A stretch of 64,000 nt of DNA, from assembly GCA_017484205.1 (NCBI GenBank), contig JAFUTO010000018.1, forward strand, positions 1-64,000, given 5' to 3'. Origin of the DNA: Bacilli bacterium (GTDB lineage: Bacteria > Bacillota_I > Bacilli_A > RF39 > UBA660). The notes below the pieces were generated by a model. The model ran no database searches, was not told the DNA's origin, and worked only from the letters and a program-made list of their open reading frames with translations. A program made the translations under genes and the position numbers. Positions 16,527 through 26,655 of this stretch are shown piece by piece (within the stretch, counting starts at the first letter, position 1; each line of letters begins with the position of its first letter).

Positions 16527-17768
16527 TTTTTTTAATAATTCCATTGCTTCTCTCATTTGCATGTCATATTTAACCATTTCAATGCCACCAAATGCTTTTA
16601 AGAATTCATCCTTTTCCATATCGTATTTCTTAGCTAATTCATCAGCTTGTTTTTCTACTTCTTTTTTAGTTGGATCAATCTTTTCTTGTTTAGCAATTTC
16701 TTCTAACATTAATCTATATTTTACTCTCTTTTCAGCTTCTGGTTCCATTTGTTCCATTAAAGCATGTTCATCAGAATGAGTAAATTCATAGAATTGGTCT
16801 AATGTTAATCCTTGCATTCTTAATGTTTCTTCATATTGATGAACCATTCTGTGTGCTTCTTCATGAATCATAACATGAGGAATATCTACTTTCACATTTT
16901 TGGCAGCTGCTTCTAATAAATCATCAATATATTTATTTTCAGCGTTTTGTTCTTTTTGAGCTTCTAATGTTTTCTTAACTTCTGCTTCTAATGTTTCTTT
17001 TGAATTAACACCTTCCATACCTAAATCATCAAAGAAATCTTGATTAAGTTCAGGTACTTTTATTTCTTTAATTTCATTAACTTTTACTTTGAATATAGCT
17101 TTCTTACCTTTTAATTCTTCTGCTTGATAATCCTTAGGGAAAGTAACTTCTATATCTTTTTCTTCACCTTTTTTCATACCAATAATTTGATCTTCAAATC
17201 CAGGAATAAATGTATTACTTCCAATAGTTAAAGAATAGTTTTCGCCTTTACCACCTGGGAAAGCAACTCCATCTTTAAATCCTTCAAAATCAATAACAGC
17301 TATATCACCATTTGCTACAGCACCTTTTTTAACTACATTTTCAGCAAATCTATTTTGCATTTCTTTTATAGTTTTATTTATTTCTTCTTTTGTTACTTTA
17401 GTAGAATCTTTCTTAACATTTAAACCAGTATATTTTCCTAATTTAACTTCTGGTTTTAGTGTTAAAGTAAATTCAAAAACAATTTCTTTTTCACTAATAT
17501 CTTTAATATCAATACTAGGTTCTGCAACTAATTCAACATCTTTAATTTTCTTAAATAATTCATTATAAGCATCATTTAAACTTGCATTAGCTGCATCCAT
17601 ATATAATGATTCTTTTCCATATTTTTTTAAGAATATGTCTTTTGGAACATGTCCTTTTCTAAAACCAGGAATATTCGCATTTTTTAAATTCTTTTCTAAA
17701 GCCTTATCAATAGCTTCAGTCCATTTTTTACCTTCAATTTTTATTGTTTCTTTTCTTGTATTTTCCAT
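16524..17768 (-). CDS. tig: trigger factor, ribosome-bound chaperone and prolyl isomerase
   Basis: Trigger factor binds at the exit tunnel and shields new proteins. The N-terminal ribosome-binding domain carries IPGFRKGHVPKDIF (the family signature GFRxGxxP), an FKBP-type domain follows (GDIAVIDFEGFKDGVAFPGG, IPGFEDQIIGMKKGEE), and a long helical C-terminal domain ends the protein. The ATG at 17768 follows GGAGG at the right distance, giving 414 residues; an upstream ATG five codons earlier has no site. The gene stands alone between two terminators. Confidence 0.97.
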   Translation of the reverse strand: MENTRKETIKIEGKKWTEAIDKALEKNLKNANIPGFRKGHVPKDIFLKKYGKESLYMDAANASLNDAYNELFKKIKDVELVAEPSIDIKDISEKEIVFEFTLTLKPEVKLGKYTGLNVKKDSTKVTKEEINKTIKEMQNRFAENVVKKGAVANGDIAVIDFEGFKDGVAFPGGKGENYSLTIGSNTFIPGFEDQIIGMKKGEEKDIEVTFPKDYQAEELKGKKAIFKVKVNEIKEIKVPELNQDFFDDLGMEGVNSKETLEAEVKKTLEAQKEQNAENKYIDDLLEAAAKNVKVDIPHVMIHEEAHRMVHQYEETLRMQGLTLDQFYEFTHSDEHALMEQMEPEAEKRVKYRLMLEEIAKQEKIDPTKKEVEKQADELAKKYDMEKDEFLKAFGGIEMVKYDMQMREAMELLKK

Positions 17769-17807
17769 ATTAACCTCCAACAATTATATAGTATATAATA
17801 AAATCAC

Positions 17808-18086
17808 TTATTTTTCAATCTTTTTAAGTACAAAATACTTACATTCATAGGCACATTCTTCTTTAATGTACTTATCAATATTATCATAATCATTTATATT
17901 GTTAAGCATTTTGTTTTCTTTATTACAAAATCCTTTTAATCTTAGTTTACTATATGCATAGTCACCTAAGATATAATCATAATCTTTGAAATAATCAGTA
18001 TATAAATTAGTTAAATCTTCTTTATTAAAACCATCTTTATAATTTTTAATTACTTCATATTCTTGTTCTTTTAATACTACTTTCAT
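17808..18086 (-). CDS. yutD: YutD family protein
   Basis: The 92-residue protein shows the family core YDYILGDYAYSKLRLKGF (residues about 39-56), followed by a Cys-bearing tail (CNKEN, ECAYECKYF). YutD proteins are small conserved Firmicute proteins of unknown role. The ATG at 18086 has AGGTGATAAT before it; a longer frame upstream runs into the DUF4015 gene and lacks a site. It follows that gene by four bases. In Bacillus yutD also lies near yunB, which is found two genes upstream here. Confidence 0.85.
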   Translation of the reverse strand: MKVVLKEQEYEVIKNYKDGFNKEDLTNLYTDYFKDYDYILGDYAYSKLRLKGFCNKENKMLNNINDYDNIDKYIKEECAYECKYFVLKKIEK

Positions 18087-18090
18087 ATTA

Positions 18091-19749
18091 TCACCTATAA
18101 TCTTTCTTGAATGCACTTGAAATAGATTTATATTTAGATATGCTGGACATTGCATTCCATGTAATATATCCATCTTTTAAACCAGCATTATATAAAGCTT
18201 TTATTTGATCACTTACTTGATCTGGGCCATATGTAACATATGGTTCATAGATAGTATCATATGCTTGTATCCATGTTCTTGCTTTAGCAGGGGTTGGAAT
18301 TTCACTTTGTCTTTGAAAAGCATCACTACCCCACTTAGATAATAATTCATATGGATGTAACCAAACAGCTTCTTTAGAACCATATGCATATTTATTAAAA
18401 TGATCTGGATATGGCATGGCACTTATAACATCTACAATATTTGATATTGCAGGGAAATACTGCCCATATGCGGTTACATAAGTATTAGCTGATTCTCCAA
18501 AAACATCTGCTGAAATATATCCGCCTGCTTCATGTATTTTATCAGTTGCATAAAATAAGAAATTTTGAATAGCTTGTCCTTTAGACTCATTATACTTATT
18601 TTTAAAATCATAACTATTATCTTTGCTCCATGTATATGAAGCTTCTGGAAATCTAACATAATCATATTGTATTTCATTAAATCCTATTTCTTCTATTGCT
18701 TCAATAGCTAACTTAACATTATATTCCCAAGCATTTCTACTAAAAGCCGATACCCAAGTAGTAGGACTACCATTATTTGATATAGCATCTTCTGGATTAT
18801 CTTTCGCGAAATGTGAATTATTAAACGCGACTATTCTACCTATAACATAGAAATTATTATTTTTTAATTTATCTATTAATTTTTTATAATCTTCTATGCT
18901 TCTTTTAGAAGTTGCATATGCACTAGGACTATATTCTTTGGCTACTTCACTTTGATAAGCCAAATAACCATCATATATATCTACAACAAAAGCATTGATA
19001 TTAGATTCTTTTGCAATTTCAATATAATCATCTACATTACTTACGGCCGTAGCTGTTAAATATAATGATCTTACTTCTTCTGGCATGACATTATTTTCAA
19101 AATTTGCTTTTTCGTATGGATAATAATCTAATTCAGAAGCATATCCACCATATAATTCATAACCAAATTTCCTATCCTTATGAATCAAATATGTGGTATC
19201 TTCATCATAATTTTTTAATGCATCTTCTTCATTATTCAAAAGATACTTTGAATATACATATCCTTCTAAGTCTTTATATTTAACTTTATACATAGTAGGT
19301 ATTCCTTTTACTATGTTATCAAATCCCACTATATTAAGTGCAGCTCCTTTAGGACTAAAACCTAATATATCAGGAGTATCTATATCACTATATATAGTAA
19401 CAGGTGTCCTGACATACATTATATCTTCTTTAACCACATCTTTATAATTATCAACTAAATTCTCCGGTAATACATAATATTCTTTTTCATTATAACTAAT
19501 CTTTTTATATTTAGTATCCTCATTTATGAATGTATTATTATATACTAATACTTTAACACCTCTATATAAAATATCTACATCATTATACTCCATATCATAT
19601 AAAGTAATAATTGGTGAGGAACCTGCAGTATACATATCTATCATGACTAATTTTTTAGGCATATTCTTATATATTAAGTAAGTTATAAAGCCACATCCTA
19701 TTAATAATAAAAATATTAATAATTTTTTTATAAAATGCCCTTTCCCCAT
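18091..19749 (-). CDS. putative glycosyl hydrolase, DUF4015 family, membrane-anchored
   Basis: Residues 7-25 form an N-terminal membrane anchor. A poorly conserved region of about 180 residues follows, possibly an SH3-like wall-binding part. From about 225 comes the TIM-barrel DUF4015 domain (YLTATAVSNVDDYIEIAKESNINAFVVDIYDGY, here given only as landmarks YLTATAV and VVDIYDG; later GFNEIQYDYVRFP and YISADVFGE). The Asp of QYDYVRFP and the acidic residues near the strand ends fit a glycosidase active site. The protein should act outside the cell, probably on wall polysaccharide; the substrate is not known. It overlaps no gene and is followed closely by yutD. Confidence 0.8.
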   Translation of the reverse strand: MGKGHFIKKLLIFLLLIGCGFITYLIYKNMPKKLVMIDMYTAGSSPIITLYDMEYNDVDILYRGVKVLVYNNTFINEDTKYKKISYNEKEYYVLPENLVDNYKDVVKEDIMYVRTPVTIYSDIDTPDILGFSPKGAALNIVGFDNIVKGIPTMYKVKYKDLEGYVYSKYLLNNEEDALKNYDEDTTYLIHKDRKFGYELYGGYASELDYYPYEKANFENNVMPEEVRSLYLTATAVSNVDDYIEIAKESNINAFVVDIYDGYLAYQSEVAKEYSPSAYATSKRSIEDYKKLIDKLKNNNFYVIGRIVAFNNSHFAKDNPEDAISNNGSPTTWVSAFSRNAWEYNVKLAIEAIEEIGFNEIQYDYVRFPEASYTWSKDNSYDFKNKYNESKGQAIQNFLFYATDKIHEAGGYISADVFGESANTYVTAYGQYFPAISNIVDVISAMPYPDHFNKYAYGSKEAVWLHPYELLSKWGSDAFQRQSEIPTPAKARTWIQAYDTIYEPYVTYGPDQVSDQIKALYNAGLKDGYITWNAMSSISKYKSISSAFKKDYR

Positions 19750-19779
19750 AGTATCACCAATATTATTTTAACATAATAT

Positions 19780-20520
19780 TTAGTTTTCTTCTAGTGGTAT
19801 AGATACTATTGGAGAACTTTCATTAATACCATTACTATAATATTTTGGTACAGTGCCTTCTATTATTTTAAGCACTACTGGTATTGAATTTTCAACTATA
19901 ATTGTTTTAGTAGTAAAAGGAAGTAATATTTGTTCTTCTAAAGATATATTTATAGATATTTCGATTAAAGCATTATTTATGCCATAATTAGTTAACTTAG
20001 TATCTATGTTAGTAGTTAGGCTCCCACGCATATCTATTTTAACAGGTATCCTAGGGCCAATATTAGAGATGATATTATCTCTTAAAAATAGTCCACTGGG
20101 AAGTTTATATATAATACCCCTTCCTAAATCTTCATCACTATAACCAGGTATGCCTGTTAATTTACCATCTTCTAACAGTTTCATGTTTTCCTCTACTTTA
20201 TCTCCTACTTTAGCAAGTATACTATTAACAACATTAACATTAAAATCAACTGTGTTTATAACTCCATTATCTTCATTAACAATAACTAAACTTTCAATAT
20301 TTTCTATATCACTTTCATTTATTGCCTTATTAATTATAATATTTATAAATTTCCTAGCTTCAACTTCTGCATAATTCATTAAAGTTGGTGTAACAGTATT
20401 ACTTATATATCTAAACGCGATAATAATGGATATAAATAAAAGAATTAATGTAATAACTAATTTATCGCCAAAAGAAAGTCTATTTAAAGTATATTTTTTT
20501 CTTAATTTTATTCTAGGCAT
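19780..20520 (-). CDS. yunB: sporulation protein YunB homologue
   Basis: The 246-residue protein has one membrane segment at about 20-42, followed by TPTLMNYAEVEARKFINIIINKAI and a domain with ISNIGPRIPVKIDMRGSL and LLPFTTKTIIVENSIPVVLKII, all typical of YunB. In Bacillus YunB is made under mother-cell control and is needed for normal sporulation, with unclear molecular role. Finding it suggests either sporulation or a retained ancestral function. It precedes the DUF4015 gene by 30 bases and probably shares its transcript. Confidence 0.88.
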   Translation of the reverse strand: MPRIKLRKKYTLNRLSFGDKLVITLILLFISIIIAFRYISNTVTPTLMNYAEVEARKFINIIINKAINESDIENIESLVIVNEDNGVINTVDFNVNVVNSILAKVGDKVEENMKLLEDGKLTGIPGYSDEDLGRGIIYKLPSGLFLRDNIISNIGPRIPVKIDMRGSLTTNIDTKLTNYGINNALIEISINISLEEQILLPFTTKTIIVENSIPVVLKIIEGTVPKYYSNGINESSPIVSIPLEEN

Positions 20521-20577
20521 AATACCACCTAATAAATAATATGAAATAAATTAGAATATATTTATATAGGTGATAGT

Positions 20578-20940
20578 ATGGATGAAGAAACTATTAATTA
20601 TCAAATTGGTTTTTCATTTCTTTCTATCATTGCAGCTATTGTATCCATCGTTTTACTCATCAACAATAAATATAAACTTATATATGATGAAGGTTTTCTA
20701 AATGATAAAACTTCTTATAAGATAAATTTATATAATCGTATATTGTTAGTTATAGTTTTTTCTATATTTTTACTTATTAACTATAATAATTATAAAAAAG
20801 CAATGGAAAAAGGAGAAGATCCTACATCTTATAAATTACAAGTATATTCATCTATTTTAATTGTTATAGCCACATTAATCTCATTATATGTTGTATACAA
20901 TTATCAAGGTAGTGATACTCTAGAGAATCCAGAAATATAA
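20578..20940 (+). CDS. small membrane protein, unknown
   Basis: One hundred and twenty residues with three hydrophobic segments (about 10-29, 54-67 and 92-108). The loops contain YKLIYDEGFLNDKTSYKINLYNR and a similar TSYKLQVYSS, so the two halves may be an internal duplication. Ribosome binding site AGGTGATAGT. It is divergent from yunB, with only about 57 bases between them that must hold both promoters. No family recognised. Confidence 0.7.
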   Translation: MDEETINYQIGFSFLSIIAAIVSIVLLINNKYKLIYDEGFLNDKTSYKINLYNRILLVIVFSIFLLINYNNYKKAMEKGEDPTSYKLQVYSSILIVIATLISLYVVYNYQGSDTLENPEI

Positions 20941-20962
20941 AAACACCATTATGGTGTTATTT
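20938..20962. terminator. bidirectional terminator
   Basis: AAAACACCAT pairs with ATGGTGTTATTTT between the convergent genes ending at 20940 and 20949. Confidence 0.65.
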
Positions 20963-22112
20963 TCTTTTGTTTATCAAAATTAAATCTTGCAGTTATAGGC
21001 TCAAGATATACCTTTTTAGGGAAATATCCTGATATATATTGTTTATTATATTCATTATCTATAACACTAACTAATGTCTCTATTCTACAAGGATCAATAG
21101 AGGTATAGTCACTTAATGAAATTATTTCTAATACCTCGTCATATGCAATTTTTTGATAATTTTTATCATTAAAATCATAATAATATGTATCGTTAATATA
21201 TCTTTCATTAAAATAATATCTTTGTAAACTCTCATCACTTGACATAATTAGATTTATTATTTTATCCTCATAAATACTTTTTCCATAAATATTTTGATAT
21301 AAAATCTCACATAATCTATCTAGACTTTTTTTATGATTTAAACGTTGTTCTGCATTATCAGGGTCAAAAGATAAATCATCTAAAAATTCTTTATATTCTT
21401 CATCAGTTAAATATGGTTTTACTCTTTCCTCTATCATACTAAAATCACCTGTGAATATATAGTTCCATATAGGTTCACTTCCAATAATTTCCATTATTTT
21501 CTTAACTGACTTTACTTCCATGCCATAACTTTCCATTTTTGTTTGTGGATAATATTCATACGAAACAATTTCAGCAGTTGCTTCCTTTAACATATTATAT
21601 TCACATGAATCTTGGCATAAATGTATGAATTCATGAGCTATAACATCTGTATTGTCCTCATCTATACTATCATAGTCTAATATATATAATTTATTAGGTA
21701 ATAGTAAATTATAATATCCTAATGTATTTTGTCTAGAAAATATCTCATCATTACTAAAAGATTTTATTGTAATATTATCAAACTTATTATGATATGAATA
21801 TTTCATATAATTAGAACTATTTACTTCTTCTAAGATGTCCTCAAAAAATTCTTCATTATATAAATACTCTTTTTCTTCATCAGTTAATTTAGATGATGAA
21901 TATATCTTTTCTTTTAAATCATCTACATCGATATCTTCATATTCAATTTTATTAATTATTTTTTTAGATACTTCCCAAGGAAATCCATTATATTTTGATA
22001 CTATAAGTGCGACTACTAATGAAAATAAAGCAATTTCTTTTTTAATAGGATTTTTCTTTTTTACTATGTTTTCACCTGACTGAGTAATTTTATAAGACTC
22101 ATTTTCTATCAC
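20949..22112 (-). CDS. membrane-anchored HExxH metallopeptidase-like protein
   Basis: The 387-residue protein starts with GTG behind AAAGGGGTGATACT. A hydrophobic segment at about 26-40 follows a basic stretch, so the rest is probably outside the cell. The zinc site HEFIH is at 160-164, and KEATAEIVSYEY (176-187) supplies a likely third ligand Glu, the gluzincin arrangement. The rest is acidic and Tyr-rich. Family and substrate are not recognised; it may act on surface proteins or be a degenerate peptidase. Confidence 0.7.
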   Translation of the reverse strand: MIENESYKITQSGENIVKKKNPIKKEIALFSLVVALIVSKYNGFPWEVSKKIINKIEYEDIDVDDLKEKIYSSSKLTDEEKEYLYNEEFFEDILEEVNSSNYMKYSYHNKFDNITIKSFSNDEIFSRQNTLGYYNLLLPNKLYILDYDSIDEDNTDVIAHEFIHLCQDSCEYNMLKEATAEIVSYEYYPQTKMESYGMEVKSVKKIMEIIGSEPIWNYIFTGDFSMIEERVKPYLTDEEYKEFLDDLSFDPDNAEQRLNHKKSLDRLCEILYQNIYGKSIYEDKIINLIMSSDESLQRYYFNERYINDTYYYDFNDKNYQKIAYDEVLEIISLSDYTSIDPCRIETLVSVIDNEYNKQYISGYFPKKVYLEPITARFNFDKQKKITP

Positions 22113-22155
22113 AGTATCACCCCTTTTGTCACAAAAGCATTAGTTATTATATCAC

Positions 22156-22190
22156 TTTTTTATAAAAAAGCAAAACATCGTTATTTACGA
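22156..22190 (-). terminator. terminator of nrnA
   Basis: AAAACATCG pairs with CGATGTTTT around a 7-base loop; GCTTTTTT follows on the minus strand. The stem includes the nrnA stop region. Confidence 0.6.
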
Positions 22191-23155
22191 TGTTTTAATT
22201 CTTTTTTATATTCTTTACAAGTTTTATCTAAAGCTTTAATAATATTTTCTACTTCATCCATAGTTTTTACTCTAACACCTGAAGCCATTGCATGACCTCC
22301 ACCACCAAAAGAAGCGGCAACAGTGTTAATAACAGGTCCTCTAGATCTAATTGATCCTCTTATTGTATCATTGGCTTTATCATCAGAAAATATTACCCAT
22401 GCATATATTTCATCAATATAATTAAAATTTGAGACCATATTACTTGCAGTCGATGAATCTACTTCATGTTCCTTTAAAACTTCATCAGTTAACATGATAT
22501 ATCCAAGTCCATTTTCAGTAATATTCATGTGTGTAGCTAGATATCCTTGAAATTGTATTTCTTTAAATGGTCTTAAATATAAATTTTCATACAAACCTGT
22601 AAAATTTAAATTTGTTTTCTTAATCAATTTTGACACTAAATCAAATGTTTTAGCAGTAGTATATGAATACATAAATCTATTTGTATCTGATACTAACCCC
22701 ACATATAAATCCTCAGCTGCTTTGGTATTAATTTTTAATGGAGTATTAAAAGATAATTCCATAATTAATTGAGATGCACTTGACGCTGTATCATCTACCC
22801 ATTCTATATCACAATAATCATCTACAGTAGGATGATGATCAATTTTAATTTTATATTTAAATCTATCTGGATCTACACCATCTACTCTTTTTCTATCTGG
22901 AGTATCTGTGATAATAAGTAAGGCATTATCATACCATGACTCATCAAATTTATCCATTATACCTATAAATTTAAATTTAGATACAGCTGCACCAACACAG
23001 TATACTTTTTTATTAGGAAATGTGTTTAATATAATTTCTTTTAAACCAAATTGACTTCCTAAAGCATCTGGATCAGGACCAACATGTCTTGCAATAACAA
23101 TTGTATCATACTTTTTTATTTCTTTATATATTCTTTTATAAACACTGCTTATCAT
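22181..23155 (-). CDS. nrnA: bifunctional oligoribonuclease / 3'-phosphoadenosine phosphatase NrnA
   Basis: NrnA degrades two- to five-base RNA leftovers and dephosphorylates pAp. The 324-residue protein belongs to the DHH/DHHA1 family: RHVGPDPDALGS (about 23-34), TDTPD, the DHH motif DHHPTVDD, DTNRFMYS, and the C-terminal GGGGHAMASG of the DHHA1 domain. All metal-binding Asp and His residues appear intact. It follows ackA by about 15 bases in an operon lysS-phosphatase-ackA-nrnA. Confidence 0.93.
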   Translation of the reverse strand: MISSVYKRIYKEIKKYDTIVIARHVGPDPDALGSQFGLKEIILNTFPNKKVYCVGAAVSKFKFIGIMDKFDESWYDNALLIITDTPDRKRVDGVDPDRFKYKIKIDHHPTVDDYCDIEWVDDTASSASQLIMELSFNTPLKINTKAAEDLYVGLVSDTNRFMYSYTTAKTFDLVSKLIKKTNLNFTGLYENLYLRPFKEIQFQGYLATHMNITENGLGYIMLTDEVLKEHEVDSSTASNMVSNFNYIDEIYAWVIFSDDKANDTIRGSIRSRGPVINTVAASFGGGGHAMASGVRVKTMDEVENIIKALDKTCKEYKKELKHRK

Positions 23156-23170
23156 AGATCTTCCTCTTAT

Positions 23171-24352
23171 CTACTCGCTAATTAGTTCATATGTATCTAA
23201 AGCGATCATTAATTCTTCATTTGTAGGAACTACATATACAGGAATTTTTGAATCCTCTGCAGAAATTTTTTGTAATTTACCTCTTACATCATTAGCTTCT
23301 TCATCTAATTTAACACCTAAACTAGATACTCTTTTGATAATATCTTTTCTTGTATCAATACTATTTTCACCAAGGCCTGCAGTAAATACAATTACATCAG
23401 CACCATATAATTGGTTATTATATTGAGCAATATAGTTAGCAACTCTTTGGTTAAAGATATTGTTAGCTAAGATACATCTTTCATTACCTTCTTTAACACC
23501 CTTTTCAATATCTCTAGAATCACTAGATACACCACTTACTCCTAAGAAACCACTATGTTTATTTAAATCTTCAAATACTTCATCATAAGATTTACCAGTT
23601 TTCTTAACAATGTAAGGTATTAATGATTCATCTATATCACCAGATCTAGTACCCATCATTAAACCAGCTAATGGACTAAATCCCATTGTTGTATCAACTA
23701 CTCTACCTTTATCAATCGCACATACTGATGCACCACTACCTAAATGACAAGATATAACTTTAATATCTCTTCTTCCAAATACATCAGCTATAGTTCTATA
23801 GATAAATCTATGGCTTGTTCCATGGAAACCATATTTTCTAACACCATATTCAGTATACCATTCATAAGGTACTGGATATATATATTCTTCTGGTGACATT
23901 GATTGATGGAATGATGTATCAAATACTGCAACCATTGGAGTTTCTGGCATAGCTTCTTTAAATGCTCTTACGCATGCAAGCATAGGAGGATTATGTAATG
24001 GAGCTAAATCATTAAACTCTTCACATTCTTCTAATACTTCATCAGTAATAATTACACTATTCTTAAATTTATCTCCACCATGAACTAATCTATGACCAAC
24101 ACCATCAATTTCATCTAATGATTTAATAATATTATTATCAAATAATTCCTTTTTTAAACATTCTACGGCATCCATATGATTTTTTAGTTCTACTTCATGT
24201 TCAGTTTTAACTCCATCAATTTTTACATAATAGAAACTTCCTTCAATTCCTATTCTTTGGAAGTATCCACTTATTAATTCATTTTTTTCTGGAAGTTCGA
24301 TTACATTAAATTTTAATGATGAACTACCTGCGTTTACTGTTAATATTTTCAT
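23171..24352 (-). CDS. ackA: acetate kinase
   Basis: AckA converts acetyl phosphate and ADP to acetate and ATP, so the organism probably gains energy by acetate fermentation. The start KILTVNAGSSSLKFNV, the central VFDTSFHQ, YGFHGTSHRF, HLGSGAS and the late TAGLGENS motifs are all conserved over 393 residues. The ATG at 24352 (SD AAAGAGG) starts the conserved N-terminus; the frame extends eight codons further without a site. The partner pta is not in the window. Confidence 0.97.
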   Translation of the reverse strand: MKILTVNAGSSSLKFNVIELPEKNELISGYFQRIGIEGSFYYVKIDGVKTEHEVELKNHMDAVECLKKELFDNNIIKSLDEIDGVGHRLVHGGDKFKNSVIITDEVLEECEEFNDLAPLHNPPMLACVRAFKEAMPETPMVAVFDTSFHQSMSPEEYIYPVPYEWYTEYGVRKYGFHGTSHRFIYRTIADVFGRRDIKVISCHLGSGASVCAIDKGRVVDTTMGFSPLAGLMMGTRSGDIDESLIPYIVKKTGKSYDEVFEDLNKHSGFLGVSGVSSDSRDIEKGVKEGNERCILANNIFNQRVANYIAQYNNQLYGADVIVFTAGLGENSIDTRKDIIKRVSSLGVKLDEEANDVRGKLQKISAEDSKIPVYVVPTNEELMIALDTYELISE

Positions 24353-24365
24353 AAAATTCCTCTTT

Positions 24366-24914
24366 CTATAATTCATATTCTATTATTCTTAAATTAGGTA
24401 TTTCTATCTTACTTAAATCGCCATCTTCAGGTATACCATTTATTATGTAATGTATGCCACGAAGTACAGCTGAATGAGCAACTACCAAAACCTTTGAATC
24501 ACTATACTTAATTCTTATATCTTCTATAAATTCAGATAATCTTTTTAAGAAATCTTGTACTTTTTCTATATGGTCATCTCCATCTGAAGTATTAGTATAA
24601 AAATTCCATCTTTCAATAGTTTTTTTCTCTCCTACTTCTTCCATTTTGACACCTTCAGAAAATCCCCAACTTCTTTCAATTATTCTATCATCTATATTTA
24701 TAGGATATTTATTATCTGTAATTATTTTAGCTGTATCAATAGCTCTTTTAAGTGGAGATGATATTACCACATCTATATCTAATTCACTAACTAGTTTTTT
24801 TATTTTTTTTGCATCTTCTATTCCCTTAGGGCTTAAATCTGCTTCCATTTGTCCTTGAACAATACCATTTTTATTGTTTTCTGTTTCGCCATGTCTAACT
24901 AGATACAGTATCAT
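24366..24914 (-). CDS. histidine phosphatase family protein (phosphoglycerate mutase-like)
   Basis: The RHGE motif at residues 8-11 (LVRHGETENN) holds the His that is phosphorylated. SSPLKRAIDTA near 55 and the second His region VVAHSAVLRGI near 145 complete the site. At 182 residues it fits the small phosphatases of the PhoE/CobC/GpmB group rather than true GpmA. The substrate is unknown. It overlaps lysS by about 20 bases, so translation is probably coupled. Confidence 0.87.
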   Translation of the reverse strand: MILYLVRHGETENNKNGIVQGQMEADLSPKGIEDAKKIKKLVSELDIDVVISSPLKRAIDTAKIITDNKYPINIDDRIIERSWGFSEGVKMEEVGEKKTIERWNFYTNTSDGDDHIEKVQDFLKRLSEFIEDIRIKYSDSKVLVVAHSAVLRGIHYIINGIPEDGDLSKIEIPNLRIIEYEL

Positions 24915-26397
24915 TTTTCTTTTTCTCTTTCATTGTAGGGAATAAGATTACATCTCTTATAGAATCTGATTCTGTAAATAACATACATAATCTATCTATT
25001 CCATAACCAATTCCACCTGCTGGTGGCATACCATATTCTAAAGCTTCTATGAAGTCCATATCAATATCATTAGCTTCATCATTACCCAAATCTCTTTCTT
25101 TTAATTGAGCTTCAAATCTTTCTAATTGATCAATTGGATCATTTAACTCAGTATATGCATTAGCAAATTCTTTACCACCTATGAATAATTCAAATCTATC
25201 AACAAATCTAGGATCTTCTGGATTCTTCTTTGTAAGTGGTGATATTTCTACTGGGTGACCATATAAGAAAGTTGGTTGAATTAGTGTTTCCTCAACATAT
25301 TTTTCAAAGAATAAATTGATTATATGTCCAATTGTTTTTTCATGTTCTTGTACTTCTATTTGATGATCACTAGCTAATTTTAATGCTTCTTCTAATGTAA
25401 CATTTTTAAAATCAATTCCAGTAGCAGCTTTTATTGCATCTGTCATAGATACTCTTTTCCATTTACCATCTAAATTGATTTCTTCACCACACCAATTAAA
25501 GATGTATCTACCATATACTTTTTCAGCAATATATTTATACATTGCTTCTGTTTGATCCATCATAACTTCTAAATCAGCATATGCCTTATAAGCTTCCATT
25601 AATGTGAATTCAGGATTATGTTTAGGATCCATTCCTTCATTTCTAAATACTCTACCTATTTCATAAACTGATTCCATACCACCTACTAATAATCTTTTTA
25701 AAGGTAGTTCCAAAGCTATTCTTAAATACATTTGTAACTCTTGTGTATTATGATATGTAATGAATGGTCTAGCTGAAGCACCAGTAAGTAATGTAGTTAA
25801 TACTGGAGTTTCTACTTCTGTGTATCCCTCATCTTCCATAAAATCCCTAATTGCTTTAATTATTTTAGGTCTTTCAAATGCAACTTTTTTAGCATCTTCA
25901 TTCATAATTAAATCAACATAACGTCTTCTATATCTTTCTTCAATATCTGTAAGCCCATGGAATTTTTCAGGTAATGGTTTTAATGCTTTTACAAGTGGTG
26001 TATATTCTAAACATTTTACTGTTAATTCACCAGTTCTTGTTTTCATTACTTTACCTTTAACTCCAACAATATCTCCAATATCTGCTGATTTAAATAATTC
26101 ATATGATTCTTCAGGTATATCATTTATAGAAATGTATACTTGCATTTTACCTGTTTTATCTTGAATACTAAAGAATGAAGCCTTACCCATTTTTCTGATA
26201 AACATAATTCTACCAGCAATAGTGACAATATCGTTTCTATTTTCAAATTCATCATGTTCTATTTCACTATATTTTTCTTTAATATCAGAAGCAAAACTAT
26301 CTCTTTCAAATCTATGACCAAATGGATCTAAACCTAATTCTTTTAGCTTCTCTGCTTTTTCTCTTCTTACTGTTTCTTGTTCAGTAAACTCTCTCAT
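24895..26397 (-). CDS. lysS: lysyl-tRNA synthetase, class II
   Basis: LysS charges tRNA-Lys. An N-terminal OB anticodon-binding domain (VTIAGRIMFIRKMGKASFF as a landmark region) precedes the catalytic core with motif 2 (RVFRNEGMDPKHNPEFT) and motif 3 (GIGYGIDRLCMLF). The ATG at 26397 (SD GAGAGGTG) gives 500 residues, normal for the family; the longer frame upstream has no site. It is first in the operon with the phosphatase, ackA and nrnA. Confidence 0.97.
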   Translation of the reverse strand: MREFTEQETVRREKAEKLKELGLDPFGHRFERDSFASDIKEKYSEIEHDEFENRNDIVTIAGRIMFIRKMGKASFFSIQDKTGKMQVYISINDIPEESYELFKSADIGDIVGVKGKVMKTRTGELTVKCLEYTPLVKALKPLPEKFHGLTDIEERYRRRYVDLIMNEDAKKVAFERPKIIKAIRDFMEDEGYTEVETPVLTTLLTGASARPFITYHNTQELQMYLRIALELPLKRLLVGGMESVYEIGRVFRNEGMDPKHNPEFTLMEAYKAYADLEVMMDQTEAMYKYIAEKVYGRYIFNWCGEEINLDGKWKRVSMTDAIKAATGIDFKNVTLEEALKLASDHQIEVQEHEKTIGHIINLFFEKYVEETLIQPTFLYGHPVEISPLTKKNPEDPRFVDRFELFIGGKEFANAYTELNDPIDQLERFEAQLKERDLGNDEANDIDMDFIEALEYGMPPAGGIGYGIDRLCMLFTESDSIRDVILFPTMKEKKKNDTVSS

Positions 26398-26655
26398 AAA
26401 TTCACCTCTCAACTTATAATATAATACCAAAAAATCAATAAAAATACTAGTGATTTGATGTAATATTATTAATATTTCTACTATTCTTTATCTAGATTAT
26501 ATTTTTAATTTATAAAGTTATTATAATGTATCGTGGTAACTTTATTTGTAAGATAAAATAACTTTATTATTATATGTAAAAAATCAATACTTATCTAGTA
26601 GTAAAAATTAGAAATATATGATATAATATAAACTATAAAAGATAGGAGAATAAAT

